Shown here one piece after another: positions 26,734 to 34,951 of a stretch of DNA of 41,743 nt (positions within the stretch are counted from its first letter, which is position 1; every line of letters starts with the position of its first letter). The translations under genes were made by a program, and so were the position numbers. Origin of the DNA: Clostridia bacterium (GTDB lineage Bacteria; Bacillota; Clostridia; Christensenellales; UBA1242); contig JAFTYD010000008.1 in the NCBI GenBank assembly GCA_017464845.1, positions 1 through 41,743 on the forward strand, in the 5' to 3' direction. The notes under the pieces were generated by a model. That model saw nothing but the letters and a program-made list of their open reading frames with translations, had not been told where the DNA came from and made no database searches.

Positions 26734-27606
26734 ATGAATAAAATTGCTATTTTAACTGATTCAAATAGTGGAATCACACCAGAAGAAGCTAAAGAACTTG
26801 GAATATTTGTTATTCCAATGCCATTCATAATAGATGGAGAAGAATATTTTGAAAACATCACATTAAGCCAAGATGAGTTTTATGAAAAACTTAAAAGCAA
26901 TGTAAATATTTCAACTTCTCAACCTTCATTAGGAGTATTAGAAGAAACTTATGATGACCTTTTAAAAGCATATGACTACATAATTCATTTACCTATGTCA
27001 AGTTCTTTAAGTAAAACTTATGAAACAGCATCAAACCTTGCAAATAATTATGATAACAGAATTTTTGTTATTGACAACAAAAAGATTTCTGTAACATTAA
27101 AACAAGCTTGTATTGATGCAGTAAATATGGTTAATGATGGTAAAAGTGTTGAAGAAATTGTTGAATGGTTAAATCAAACTGCAACTTTATCAAGTATATA
27201 TATAACTGTTAATACTTTAAAATATTTAAAGAAAGGTGGAAGAATAACACCTGCCGCTGCCTTAATTGGTGCAATTTTAAGCATTAAACCTGTATTACAA
27301 ATTCAAGGTGGAAAGTTAGATAAGTACACAAAAGTTACAAATATGTATTCTGCAAAACAAAAAATGATAGAAGCAATTAAAAATGATTTAAATTCAAGAT
27401 TTAAAGAATATGATGATAAAGGTTTGATGACTTTATCAATTGCTCATACAAACAATCTTGCAAAAGCTCTAGAATTTAAAGAAGAAGTAATGAAGGAATT
27501 TCCAAATCACAAAATTAATTTTGTTGACCCATTATCTTTAAGTGTTTCATGTCATATTGGAGATGGTTCTCTTGCAATCGTAACAACAATAGAATACAAA
27601 AAATAA
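26734..27606 (+). CDS. DegV family fatty-acid-binding protein
   Basis: 290 residues, normal DegV/FakB length. The opening IAILTDSNSGITPEEAKELG, the TSQPS stretch (about 62-66), MSSSLSKTYETA and the signature GRITPAAALIGAILSIKPVL (about 169-188) identify the family. DegV/FakB proteins bind a fatty acid and present it to the kinase FakA for phospholipid synthesis; no fakA is visible in this window. AAGGAG lies 6 bases before the ATG. It has its own promoter and ends in a hairpin shared with the convergent TVP38 gene. Confidence 0.92.
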   Translation: MNKIAILTDSNSGITPEEAKELGIFVIPMPFIIDGEEYFENITLSQDEFYEKLKSNVNISTSQPSLGVLEETYDDLLKAYDYIIHLPMSSSLSKTYETASNLANNYDNRIFVIDNKKISVTLKQACIDAVNMVNDGKSVEEIVEWLNQTATLSSIYITVNTLKYLKKGGRITPAAALIGAILSIKPVLQIQGGKLDKYTKVTNMYSAKQKMIEAIKNDLNSRFKEYDDKGLMTLSIAHTNNLAKALEFKEEVMKEFPNHKINFVDPLSLSVSCHIGDGSLAIVTTIEYKK

Positions 27607-27625
27607 CTGATTTTTATCAGTTATT
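27602..27625. terminator. Terminator between degV and the TVP38 gene
   Basis: AATAACTGA (27602-27610) and TCAGTTATT (27617-27625) with a 6-base loop, U run on the plus strand and A run on the other side, so it can serve both convergent genes. It contains the degV stop. Confidence 0.8.
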
Positions 27626-27645
27626 TTTATTTTTTTGCAATTTTT

Positions 27646-28389
27646 TTAAATTTTTTCTTTATTTTTTGAAGATTTTTTATCTTTTTTTGAAAATATTTTA
27701 TTTATAAAATTTTCAATTTTTTCTTTATATTTGATTGATAAATATATACTCACACCAGCTACTAACAAAATAAATCCCCATACTATCAATCCCCAACCAT
27801 GATAAGGAATAATCATTCCACTACCAAGATAAGCTGTTGTAAAAATACCTATTGGTCTTGAAATTAAATTTGTAAAAATGAAAAATGCCCAAGACATATT
27901 TGTTAATCCTGCTACCAAACAAAGAACATCATCTGGAAAAATTGGAAGTAGCATCATAATAAAAAAAGTATATTTTGCATTACTTAAATACTTAACCCAT
28001 TTTTCACATGATTTTTCTCCAACCATATATGCAACAAGTTTTCGACCAAATTTCTTTCCTAACCAAAACGCAAACGTGCTGCCAAGAAGTATACCTGATA
28101 GACTTAAAAAACCTGCTTGAAGTGGTCCATAAATAAGAACACCTGCAAGAGTTGTTATAGTTGAAGGAATAGGAAGAAAGGTTACCTGCAAAAATTGAAT
28201 AATAACAAAACCCAGTCTTCCATAAAATCCAAAAGAAATAATTAAGTCTCTTATTTTATTAACTGAATTTATAGACTCCCAAAGCCCAGTAAATCTTAAA
28301 AGAAAATATATCACACAAATAAATATAGCAAAAACTGCTATTACTAATGTTATTCTTATAGCTTTTTTCTTTTTAGTTAATTCTTCCAT
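27646..28389 (-). CDS. TVP38/TMEM64 (VTT domain) membrane protein
   Basis: 247 residues with about six membrane segments and a Lys-rich C-terminal tail. The VTT/SNARE-associated core is clear: FLQVTFLPIPSTITTLAGV, then GSTFAFWLGKKFGRK, then LLPIFPDDVLCLVAGLTNMS (about 155-174) and NLISRPIG. Relatives (TVP38, DedA, TMEM41B) are lipid scramblases or flippases; some bacterial members move undecaprenyl phosphate or other lipids. The exact substrate here is unknown. The ATG has no SD; an extended -10 lies 9 bases upstream, giving a leader of only a few bases. Confidence 0.9.
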   Translation of the reverse strand: MEELTKKKKAIRITLVIAVFAIFICVIYFLLRFTGLWESINSVNKIRDLIISFGFYGRLGFVIIQFLQVTFLPIPSTITTLAGVLIYGPLQAGFLSLSGILLGSTFAFWLGKKFGRKLVAYMVGEKSCEKWVKYLSNAKYTFFIMMLLPIFPDDVLCLVAGLTNMSWAFFIFTNLISRPIGIFTTAYLGSGMIIPYHGWGLIVWGFILLVAGVSIYLSIKYKEKIENFINKIFSKKDKKSSKNKEKI

Positions 28390-28398
28390 TTATATTAT

Positions 28399-28407
28399 AT
28401 TATACCA
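28399..28407 (-). promoter_or_regulatory. Extended -10 promoter of the TVP38 gene
   Basis: TGGTATAAT on the minus strand; nine bases (ATAATATAA) separate it from the ATG, with overlapping TATAAT/TATAAA copies. No SD in the short leader. Confidence 0.6.
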
Positions 28408-28441
28408 TAATTTCTATAACTTATGTTATATTTTTCTTTAA

Positions 28442-28475
28442 AAAAATGATGAATGTAACAACATTCATCATTTTT
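28442..28475 (-). terminator. Terminator after the VanW gene
   Basis: 15-bp perfect arms (AAAAATGATGAATGT at 28442-28456 and its inverse at 28461-28475), loop AACA, U run on the minus strand, directly after the stop. Confidence 0.85.
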
Positions 28476-28476
28476 A

Positions 28477-30000
28477 TTAGTTATATGCTTCTGGATTTAA
28501 TTGTTTAAATTTTTGTCTAGCATTTTCAATTGTTGTTTCATTAACTTTTTGAGGTTTTACTAATGAAACGTTATTTAATGGCAACGACATTCCTTCTCCA
28601 ATATCATTACTACCTTCCATAACAACACCTTCCTGTGGTTGATAAAAATCGTGTCTAATTTCTTTTTCCTTAATTATTTTACCATCTTTCCAATACTGAA
28701 TATAACCTTTACTTTCATACCCTTCTCTTGGATAAGAAAGTCGATAATACTCTCCTTTATATATAATCTTATCATCATATTCACCTTTCAAATCAGATAC
28801 AATTCTATCTCCATTATGACCTAATACTTTAACTATTTCTGATCTTATTTTTAAAGTAACCCCATCTTCAATTTCTGGACCATAAATTTCAACATTAACA
28901 TTATCATTATCACAATATGTTTTTAAATATATAGGACTGTTTAAATTATTCTCAAAAACTAAATCAGAATAATCTCCTGACACCATAGCATCAAAAGATA
29001 ATGGAACATATGATGATGGCAATGTATGATGATTTGCTTGCACAACTTTTAAATCAGCTAAAACTAATGCATTATATAATGTTGTTGATGCTTGACAAAC
29101 ACCACCACCTGAACCATCAACATAATTTCCATTAACTATTATTTTTGCATTTTTATAACCATTATCTGCTGTCCTATTTCCAGTTTTTTCATTGAATGAA
29201 ACAACTTCTTCAGGTTGAACAACTAATCCATTAAATTTACTCATAGCAAGTTTTATATTATATTTTCTATCACTTGATGACTTAGAATAGCTTGTTGAAA
29301 ATTTACTTCTGAGTTTAACATTTTTTAATAAATCCTCTTCCTTAATTTCTGGCACTACTTTTATAGTTGGAATTTCTATAGAAATCTTTTTGTTATTTGT
29401 AAATTTTTTATCAATTTCTGTATAAAGTTTATCTCTCAAAACTGTAACCCCTTCTTGACCAGAAACAACCTTAAATGGTTCAGAATTTTCTGGATTAAAT
29501 TCCAAAACAGGATTCTTAGCTTCAGTTTCAATTTCTTGTATTATTTTTTCAATAGAATCATCAAAACCACCTAAAATATTTTTATAAGAAATATTTATAT
29601 TTAATCCATCTTTTTTTATTTTTTTTGCTATCTTTCGATTAGTCCAAGAATTATTCGTTCTACCATTATTCATTACTTGATTTATTTGAGATTCAACATC
29701 ATCTCCAACTTCAAAATCTGAACCAGAAAGAACCCATTTTTTATCTTTATATTTTAATTCAATTTCAACATTATCTTTTGATGTTAAAAGGTCAGCAACA
29801 ATAATATTTTTTGCTTGAGACTTGGTCATATTTGAAACATTAATTCCATTAATCTTTGTATTCTCATAAAATCTATCCGTATTAAGTGGTGCATCTTTAA
29901 AGAAAAATTGACAAACAAGAAGCAGACTTACACTAAGCGCAGATACTCCCAAAAACCATAAAAAAGATTTTGATTTTTTTTCATCTTTATTTTTACTCAT
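28477..30000 (-). CDS. VanW/YoaR family membrane-anchored protein
   Basis: 507 residues. One N-terminal membrane helix (about 13-34), a peptidoglycan-binding-type repeat region (about 45-225; INGINVSNMTKSQAK begins a YoaR-like module) and the VanW domain (about 235-390) with STSYSKSSSDRKYNIKLA, GNYVDGSGGGVCQASTTLYN and PSSYVPLSFDAMVSGDYSDL. The C-terminal part contains a G5-like stretch. VanW proteins occur in vancomycin-resistance clusters and widely in Clostridia; their biochemical role is not settled, and no other van genes are here, so resistance should not be inferred. AGGAG lies about 9 bases before the ATG. Confidence 0.88.
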   Translation of the reverse strand: MSKNKDEKKSKSFLWFLGVSALSVSLLLVCQFFFKDAPLNTDRFYENTKINGINVSNMTKSQAKNIIVADLLTSKDNVEIELKYKDKKWVLSGSDFEVGDDVESQINQVMNNGRTNNSWTNRKIAKKIKKDGLNINISYKNILGGFDDSIEKIIQEIETEAKNPVLEFNPENSEPFKVVSGQEGVTVLRDKLYTEIDKKFTNNKKISIEIPTIKVVPEIKEEDLLKNVKLRSKFSTSYSKSSSDRKYNIKLAMSKFNGLVVQPEEVVSFNEKTGNRTADNGYKNAKIIVNGNYVDGSGGGVCQASTTLYNALVLADLKVVQANHHTLPSSYVPLSFDAMVSGDYSDLVFENNLNSPIYLKTYCDNDNVNVEIYGPEIEDGVTLKIRSEIVKVLGHNGDRIVSDLKGEYDDKIIYKGEYYRLSYPREGYESKGYIQYWKDGKIIKEKEIRHDFYQPQEGVVMEGSNDIGEGMSLPLNNVSLVKPQKVNETTIENARQKFKQLNPEAYN

Positions 30001-30046
30001 AATATAGTCTCCTACAATTATTATGTAAAATAAAGAAAAAAATATA

Positions 30047-30085
30047 AAAAAATATCGAAATTTTATGAATTTTTCGATATTTTTT
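30047..30085 (-). terminator. Terminator after cca
   Basis: 14-bp arms (30047-30060 and 30072-30085, core ATATCGAAA/TTTCGATAT), 11-base loop, U run on the minus strand. Confidence 0.8.
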
Positions 30086-30089
30086 AAGT

Positions 30090-31322
30090 TTATTTTTCAA
30101 CATAGTTTTCCTTTATATAGTTAAGTAATTCTTCTTTTGAATTATCAATCTTACAATCAAACACTTTATTTAATAAATCATCAAGTATTTTTGAATATAA
30201 CTTTTTATCAAGTTTTGGAAATCTTTTTGTTATATCATTTCCATTTATACTTAAATCTGAAATATTAATAACAAGATGATGTGTTAAGATATAATTATAA
30301 AAGAAAGAATATTTGTTTGCGATATACTTTGATGTTGCAGAAATCAAAGGTTTTGAATCTAAAAAGCAATCAAAATATTTAAAGAAATATTGTTTGTTAT
30401 CAAGCTTTTTCAAAGCATCATAGTAACTAGATAAAATATGTATTGTTTGTTCATATTTTTTATTGTTCATTTGGAAGTTTTCTTTCAAAAGTTTATCTAA
30501 AAATTCTTTTAAATTTTCAGGTTTAACAGTGTTTACAATATCAAGAATAAGTCCCAATAATTTATTCCTAACTTTCTTTACCATTTTATATTTTACTTTG
30601 AAACAAGGAAGCCCAAATGTTTGCCAAATATTTAATTTATTTAATAATTTTAAACCATATAAATATTTATCTTCTGCAAGAGAATATTTTGTATCTGAAT
30701 ATAAAATTTTTTCAAGTTCATCAAATTTTCTAGTACCTGAAATATCTTTTATATTTTTGACATAATTTTTTGATTTTTTTAATGTATTTTCTTCAATTTT
30801 AAAATTTAACTCACAAGCAAATCTAATCATTCTGAGTATTCTTTCTCCATCATGAGAAAAAACATATTCTGGAGTTTCTACTGTTTTTACAATTTTTTGT
30901 TTTGTATCAATGATTCCTTGATAATAATCAATAAGTTCATCTTTTGTTACGTTATAATAAATTGCATTAATTGAAAAATCTCTTCTTTGAGCATCTTCTC
31001 TTATTGAATTTGTAAACACAACTTGACAAGGAAGATGTGCACCTCCTTCGTTATATTCTTCTCTTCTAAAAGATGTATATTCATATTTTTCATTGTCACT
31101 TGTAATAAGCAAAGTTCCAGTATTTAAATTTTTCACTTTAACAGTAAACTCTGTATTTTTTAAAACATCGATTACTTTATCTATCGTAAGAGCAGAAGTA
31201 ATATCAACATCATTTACTCTTATTCCTATCAAAGAATTTCTAACATATCCACCAACAACATATAAATCTGAAGGTAAAATTTTGCTTAATTTTTTTAATT
31301 TTTTAGAAACCTGAATTAACAT
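30090..31322 (-). CDS. cca: CCA tRNA nucleotidyltransferase (class II)
   Basis: 410 residues. GGYVRNSLIG...VDIT (about 24-42) is the nucleotidyltransferase signature with the metal-binding DxD as DVD, RRDFSINAIYYN (about 113-124) and the flexible-loop/neck motif DGERILRMIRFACELNF complete the class II head. The C-terminal half is helical and poorly conserved, as usual. The enzyme adds or repairs the 3'-CCA end of tRNAs. The start follows GGGAG at about 10 bases. An extended -10 lies further upstream and a hairpin closes the unit, so it appears to be transcribed alone. Confidence 0.94.
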   Translation of the reverse strand: MLIQVSKKLKKLSKILPSDLYVVGGYVRNSLIGIRVNDVDITSALTIDKVIDVLKNTEFTVKVKNLNTGTLLITSDNEKYEYTSFRREEYNEGGAHLPCQVVFTNSIREDAQRRDFSINAIYYNVTKDELIDYYQGIIDTKQKIVKTVETPEYVFSHDGERILRMIRFACELNFKIEENTLKKSKNYVKNIKDISGTRKFDELEKILYSDTKYSLAEDKYLYGLKLLNKLNIWQTFGLPCFKVKYKMVKKVRNKLLGLILDIVNTVKPENLKEFLDKLLKENFQMNNKKYEQTIHILSSYYDALKKLDNKQYFFKYFDCFLDSKPLISATSKYIANKYSFFYNYILTHHLVINISDLSINGNDITKRFPKLDKKLYSKILDDLLNKVFDCKIDNSKEELLNYIKENYVEK

Positions 31323-31345
31323 TACCTATTTGCTCCCTTAATTAA

Positions 31346-31354
31346 ATTTTATCA
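31346..31354 (-). promoter_or_regulatory. Extended -10 promoter of cca
   Basis: TGATAAAAT on the minus strand, 24 bases before the ATG, with no good -35. Confidence 0.5.
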
Positions 31355-31388
31355 CGATTTATTATGTTAACTTTAAAAAAAATATATT

Positions 31389-31541
31389 TTAAAAGTTAAA
31401 ATTTTTTACCATATAAATATTTTTATTTTTAAACATAAAACAAATAAAAATCATATTTATAAATAAAAAAAACGCTATCAAGTTTATTATAACTATTAAT
31501 ATCCATTTTGTCAAATAATTTAATTCTTTGATTGACATCAT
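31389..31541 (-). CDS. Possible small membrane protein
   Basis: A 50-codon frame (MMSIKELNYLTKW..., then a hydrophobic helix of about 24 residues and the tail KNKNIYMVKNFNF) fills the gap between cca and the divergent ATPase gene. A TATAAT reads on this strand 10 bases before its ATG, inside the palindrome ATTATATAAT shared with the ATPase promoter. No SD, no family recognised; it may be chance in AT-rich DNA. Confidence 0.25.
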   Translation of the reverse strand: MMSIKELNYLTKWILIVIINLIAFFLFINMIFICFMFKNKNIYMVKNFNF

Positions 31542-31561
31542 TTTAGCATTTATTATATAAT
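31532..31561 (+). promoter_or_regulatory. Sigma-A promoter of the P-type ATPase gene
   Basis: TTGACA (31532-31537), 18 bases, TATAAT (31556-31561). Both hexamers are consensus. Predicted start near 31568, leader of about 19 bases carrying AAGGA. Confidence 0.75.
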
Positions 31562-31586
31562 TAAAGTGTTTAAAAAAGGAAGTAAA

Positions 31587-33986
31587 ATGTCTAAAAAAAA
31601 TAGTAAAATAATTACACCTATTGTAAGACATAAACCTAAAAAAGAAAATGGTCTTACAAACGAACAAGTAAACGAAAGAATTGAACGTAAACTTGTTAAT
31701 GACACAAAAATAAAAACATCAAACTCAATTATTAAGATATTTTTAAAGAATATTTTTACATTCTTTAATATGATTTGGCTTGTTATTGCCATTGCACTTC
31801 TTTCTGTCCGTGCTTATGGTGATTTAATGTTTGTTTTTGTTGTTATTGCTAACACTGCAATTTCTATCATTCAAGAAATTAGAGCAAAAATTACTGTCGA
31901 CAAACTATCCCTTGTTACTGCTCCAAAAATTAAAGTTGTCCGTAACAATGAAATACATGAAGTAAAAAGTGAATGTTTGGTTCTTGATGATATCATTATT
32001 TTGGAAAACGGAAATCAAATTCCAGCCGATTCGATTATTATTGATGGTTTAGTTGAAGCTAACGAAAGTATGTTAACTGGTGAATCTAATTCTATCAAAA
32101 AGAAAGTTGGAGATATGTTACTCGCTGGAAGTTTCTTAACATCTGGATTCTGTTATGCAAAAGTAGAGAGAGTTGGAAAAGATAACTATATTCAATCTGT
32201 TGCTGAACAAGCAAAGGATTTTAAAGCTCCTACATCTAACCTCTGCAAAGACTTAAATAAATTGATTAAATATATTGCTATTATGCTTATACCAATTGGT
32301 ATATTAACATTCTTAAAAGAATCAATTTTTGTTGGTGGAGATTTTACAACAGCAGTAATTGGCACAAGTGGCGCCTTAACTGGTATGATTCCTGCAGGCA
32401 TGTACCTTTTAGTTACTATCGGTCTTTCTGTTGGTGTCATAAAACTGTCAAAAAGAAAAACCATCGTTAAAGATATTTATTCTATTGAAATGCTTGCAAG
32501 AGCAAATGTAATTTGTCTTGATAAAACAGGAACACTCACCGATGGTTCAATGAATGTTGTAGAAGTTGTTCCACAAAATGAAGAAAAACTTAATAAAATT
32601 GAAAAAATCATGGGAAGTATCTTACAAAATCAAAAATCTGTAAATGCAACTTCTCTTGCTTTAATAAAAAAATTTGGAAAAAATCTTGAATTTGAAGTAA
32701 GTAATGTAGTTGAATTTTCTTCTTCAAGAAAATACTCTGTTACAACCTTTAAGAATAAAAAAAGTTATTATATAGGTGCTCCTGCATTTATTAAATGTAA
32801 ATTTTCAAAAGAACAACAAAAACTCTGTACTCAATATATGGAACAAGGATATAGAGTTATTGCTCTTGTTGAAGATAACACTCCTTATGATGAAAAAACA
32901 GCAGGAAAAAATGGAACAATTATTGCATTCTTTGTTTTAGAAGATCATATAAGAAAAGATGCTATCGAAACAATTCAATGGTTCAAAGAAAATAATGTTG
33001 ATATTAAAATAATATCTGGCGATGACCCTATTACAGTTTCAAAAATTGCAAAAAGAGTTGGTGTTGACAATGCAGATAAATTTATTTCTCTTGAAAACTT
33101 AAGTTTACATGAAGTCGCCCAAGTTGCTACTCAATTTACTGTTTTTGGAAGAGTTACCCCAGAACAAAAACAAGTTATTGTTAAATCATTAAAAATGAAA
33201 GGAATGGTTGTTGCCATGACTGGCGATGGTGTTAATGATACATTAGCTTTAAAAGAAGCAGATTGTTCTATTGCCATGGCTGATGGAAGTGAAGCTGCAA
33301 GAAATATTTCAAAACTAGTTTTAATGGATTCTAACTTTACAGCAATTCCATCTATCGTTAAAGAAGGTAGACAAGTAATCAACAATGTTCAAAAATCTTC
33401 TGTTTTATATTTGATGAAAACATTGTTTACAATTATGCTTTGTCTTACAACATTACTATTAAACACATCTTATCCTTTTGCTCCAAGACAAACTTTACTT
33501 CTTGAAATGTTTGTTATTGGCTTACCATCGTTTATCCTAACCTTTGTTCCTAACAATAATATTATTGTCGGAAACTTTATTCCTCAGGTTTTAAAAAGAT
33601 CAATTCCAAGAGCATTTTTGATGTTTGTTTATGTTCTTATAATTATTATCTTAAATTCTACTTTTGATGTTCTTTCTCCAACTGAATACACAACACTTTC
33701 AACTATGGTGTTAACATTTACCGGTTATATTAATTTATTCTGGTTATGCATTCCATTTACGTGGATTACAGGCTCCGCAGCAGTACTTTCATTGTTATGT
33801 TTGATTGCTGGTTTAATTGGATTTGCAGATATGTTCTATCTAACAGATTTCTCATTCATTGTATGGTTAATTTTTATTTCAATGATGGTTTGGGGAATGA
33901 TAATTCACTTCTGTTCAAGATATGCTTTAAATAATGTAACCAAGAAATTTAAAGAAAGAAAATTAAAAAATAATAAACAAGATTAA
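31587..33986 (+). CDS. CtpE-like cation-transporting P-type ATPase
   Basis: 799 residues. LTGES (about 163-167) is the actuator motif, DKTGTLTDG holds the phosphorylated Asp312, and MTGDGVNDTLALKEAD (about 544-559) the hinge. Hydrophobic segments give the usual M1-M10 arrangement without heavy-metal domains. The membrane motif before the phosphorylation site reads PAGMYLL, as in the CtpE-like group (PxG in place of PEGLP of P2 pumps), a group linked to calcium handling in mycobacteria; the ion here is not proven. The ATG at 31587 is chosen because AAGGA lies 6 bases upstream; a GTG at 31566 is the longer option. It has its own promoter and a bidirectional terminator. Confidence 0.88.
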   Translation: MSKKNSKIITPIVRHKPKKENGLTNEQVNERIERKLVNDTKIKTSNSIIKIFLKNIFTFFNMIWLVIAIALLSVRAYGDLMFVFVVIANTAISIIQEIRAKITVDKLSLVTAPKIKVVRNNEIHEVKSECLVLDDIIILENGNQIPADSIIIDGLVEANESMLTGESNSIKKKVGDMLLAGSFLTSGFCYAKVERVGKDNYIQSVAEQAKDFKAPTSNLCKDLNKLIKYIAIMLIPIGILTFLKESIFVGGDFTTAVIGTSGALTGMIPAGMYLLVTIGLSVGVIKLSKRKTIVKDIYSIEMLARANVICLDKTGTLTDGSMNVVEVVPQNEEKLNKIEKIMGSILQNQKSVNATSLALIKKFGKNLEFEVSNVVEFSSSRKYSVTTFKNKKSYYIGAPAFIKCKFSKEQQKLCTQYMEQGYRVIALVEDNTPYDEKTAGKNGTIIAFFVLEDHIRKDAIETIQWFKENNVDIKIISGDDPITVSKIAKRVGVDNADKFISLENLSLHEVAQVATQFTVFGRVTPEQKQVIVKSLKMKGMVVAMTGDGVNDTLALKEADCSIAMADGSEAARNISKLVLMDSNFTAIPSIVKEGRQVINNVQKSSVLYLMKTLFTIMLCLTTLLLNTSYPFAPRQTLLLEMFVIGLPSFILTFVPNNNIIVGNFIPQVLKRSIPRAFLMFVYVLIIIILNSTFDVLSPTEYTTLSTMVLTFTGYINLFWLCIPFTWITGSAAVLSLLCLIAGLIGFADMFYLTDFSFIVWLIFISMMVWGMIIHFCSRYALNNVTKKFKERKLKNNKQD

Positions 33987-34022
33987 AAAAAATTGATATG
34001 AATTTTCATATCAATTTTTTTA
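33985..34022. terminator. Bidirectional terminator
   Basis: AATTGATATGAA (33991-34002) and TTCATATCAATT (34005-34016) with A and T runs outside, between the plus-strand ATPase gene and the convergent minus-strand gene. Confidence 0.85.
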
Positions 34023-34024
34023 TT

Positions 34025-34951
34025 TTAAATTAAATCATTCCAACTTTCATATAAAGCATTTGTGTTAGCTTTTAATTTAACTTCAACAATTCTTGTTAAT
34101 TTTGAATTTGTTGAACCACTTGTTGGATAATCAACTACAAGATAAATTGAAGTTTCAACAGCTTTATTTTCTTTTGATGCTTCCATATACATAGCTTTAA
34201 AACTTATTGCATAAGAGCTATTATATTTTGAAATGACTTCTTCTCCATCTTTTGTTGTTAATTTATTTTCATTTATAAAAGTTATATAGAAATAATTTGC
34301 ATTTTTTGAAGCATATTCACTTTCAACGCTATTTTTTGTGAAAGCATCTTCAATATGTTCAATTATTTCATAATCTGAAAATTGTCCAGAAAACCATGCA
34401 TTCAAAAATGAAATTTTAAACATATTTTCATAATTTTCTAAGAAAATTTCGTATTGTTCATTTGTATCATCTGCTTCAGTTATAATTGTTTTAGATTGAG
34501 CTGGAGTCTCTCCATTTGTACAAACTTTAATACTGTAAATTTCAGCATCAGCTAAACACTTTGGCATTAAGTTTACCTTTATAGTTGCCATTAATATAAC
34601 AGTAATTGCAAATATAAACACAAGTGATAAAGCTGTTATTGAAATAATTGTCTTTTTTCTTTTTCTATTAAATAATCTTTGATTTTCAACAGATTCATAA
34701 ATTTCATCATGAGTTTGAGGTTTTTTAACTTCTTGATTTTTTTCTTTCTTTTTTAAACTTTTTTTATTAGTATTGTTATCTTCTTGAGCTTCTTCTGAAA
34801 CTTCTTCAGAAACAGTTTCCTTTTCTTCTACTTTTTCCTCTTCAGAAGTTTCTGGTGTTTCTATTGTTTCTTTTTCTTCTACAACTTCAACTTTTTCTTC
34901 TTGTTGATTTTCAACAACTTTTTCTTCTTTTTTATTTTCATTATCTGCCAT
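34025..34951 (-). CDS. Single-pass membrane protein with acidic coiled-coil arm
   Basis: 308 residues. Residues 1-105 are an extremely Glu/Lys/Val-rich cytoplasmic arm (repeats of type EEKVE/EEKET), likely a coiled coil or disordered. One helix follows (about 106-128), then an extracellular domain of about 180 residues (CTNGETPAQSKTIITEADDTNEQYEI...) without a family I recognise. The ATG overlaps the ftsH stop (TAATG), so it is translationally coupled to ftsH and probably works with it or at the membrane in the same condition; that is inference from coupling only. Confidence 0.7.
   Translation of the reverse strand: MADNENKKEEKVVENQQEEKVEVVEEKETIETPETSEEEKVEEKETVSEEVSEEAQEDNNTNKKSLKKKEKNQEVKKPQTHDEIYESVENQRLFNRKRKKTIISITALSLVFIFAITVILMATIKVNLMPKCLADAEIYSIKVCTNGETPAQSKTIITEADDTNEQYEIFLENYENMFKISFLNAWFSGQFSDYEIIEHIEDAFTKNSVESEYASKNANYFYITFINENKLTTKDGEEVISKYNSSYAISFKAMYMEASKENKAVETSIYLVVDYPTSGSTNSKLTRIVEVKLKANTNALYESWNDLI

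Noticed and set aside
28477..30000. Vancomycin resistance from the VanW domain
   Set aside because: VanW-domain proteins are common in Clostridia without resistance, and no vanH, vanA/B, vanX or regulators are present.
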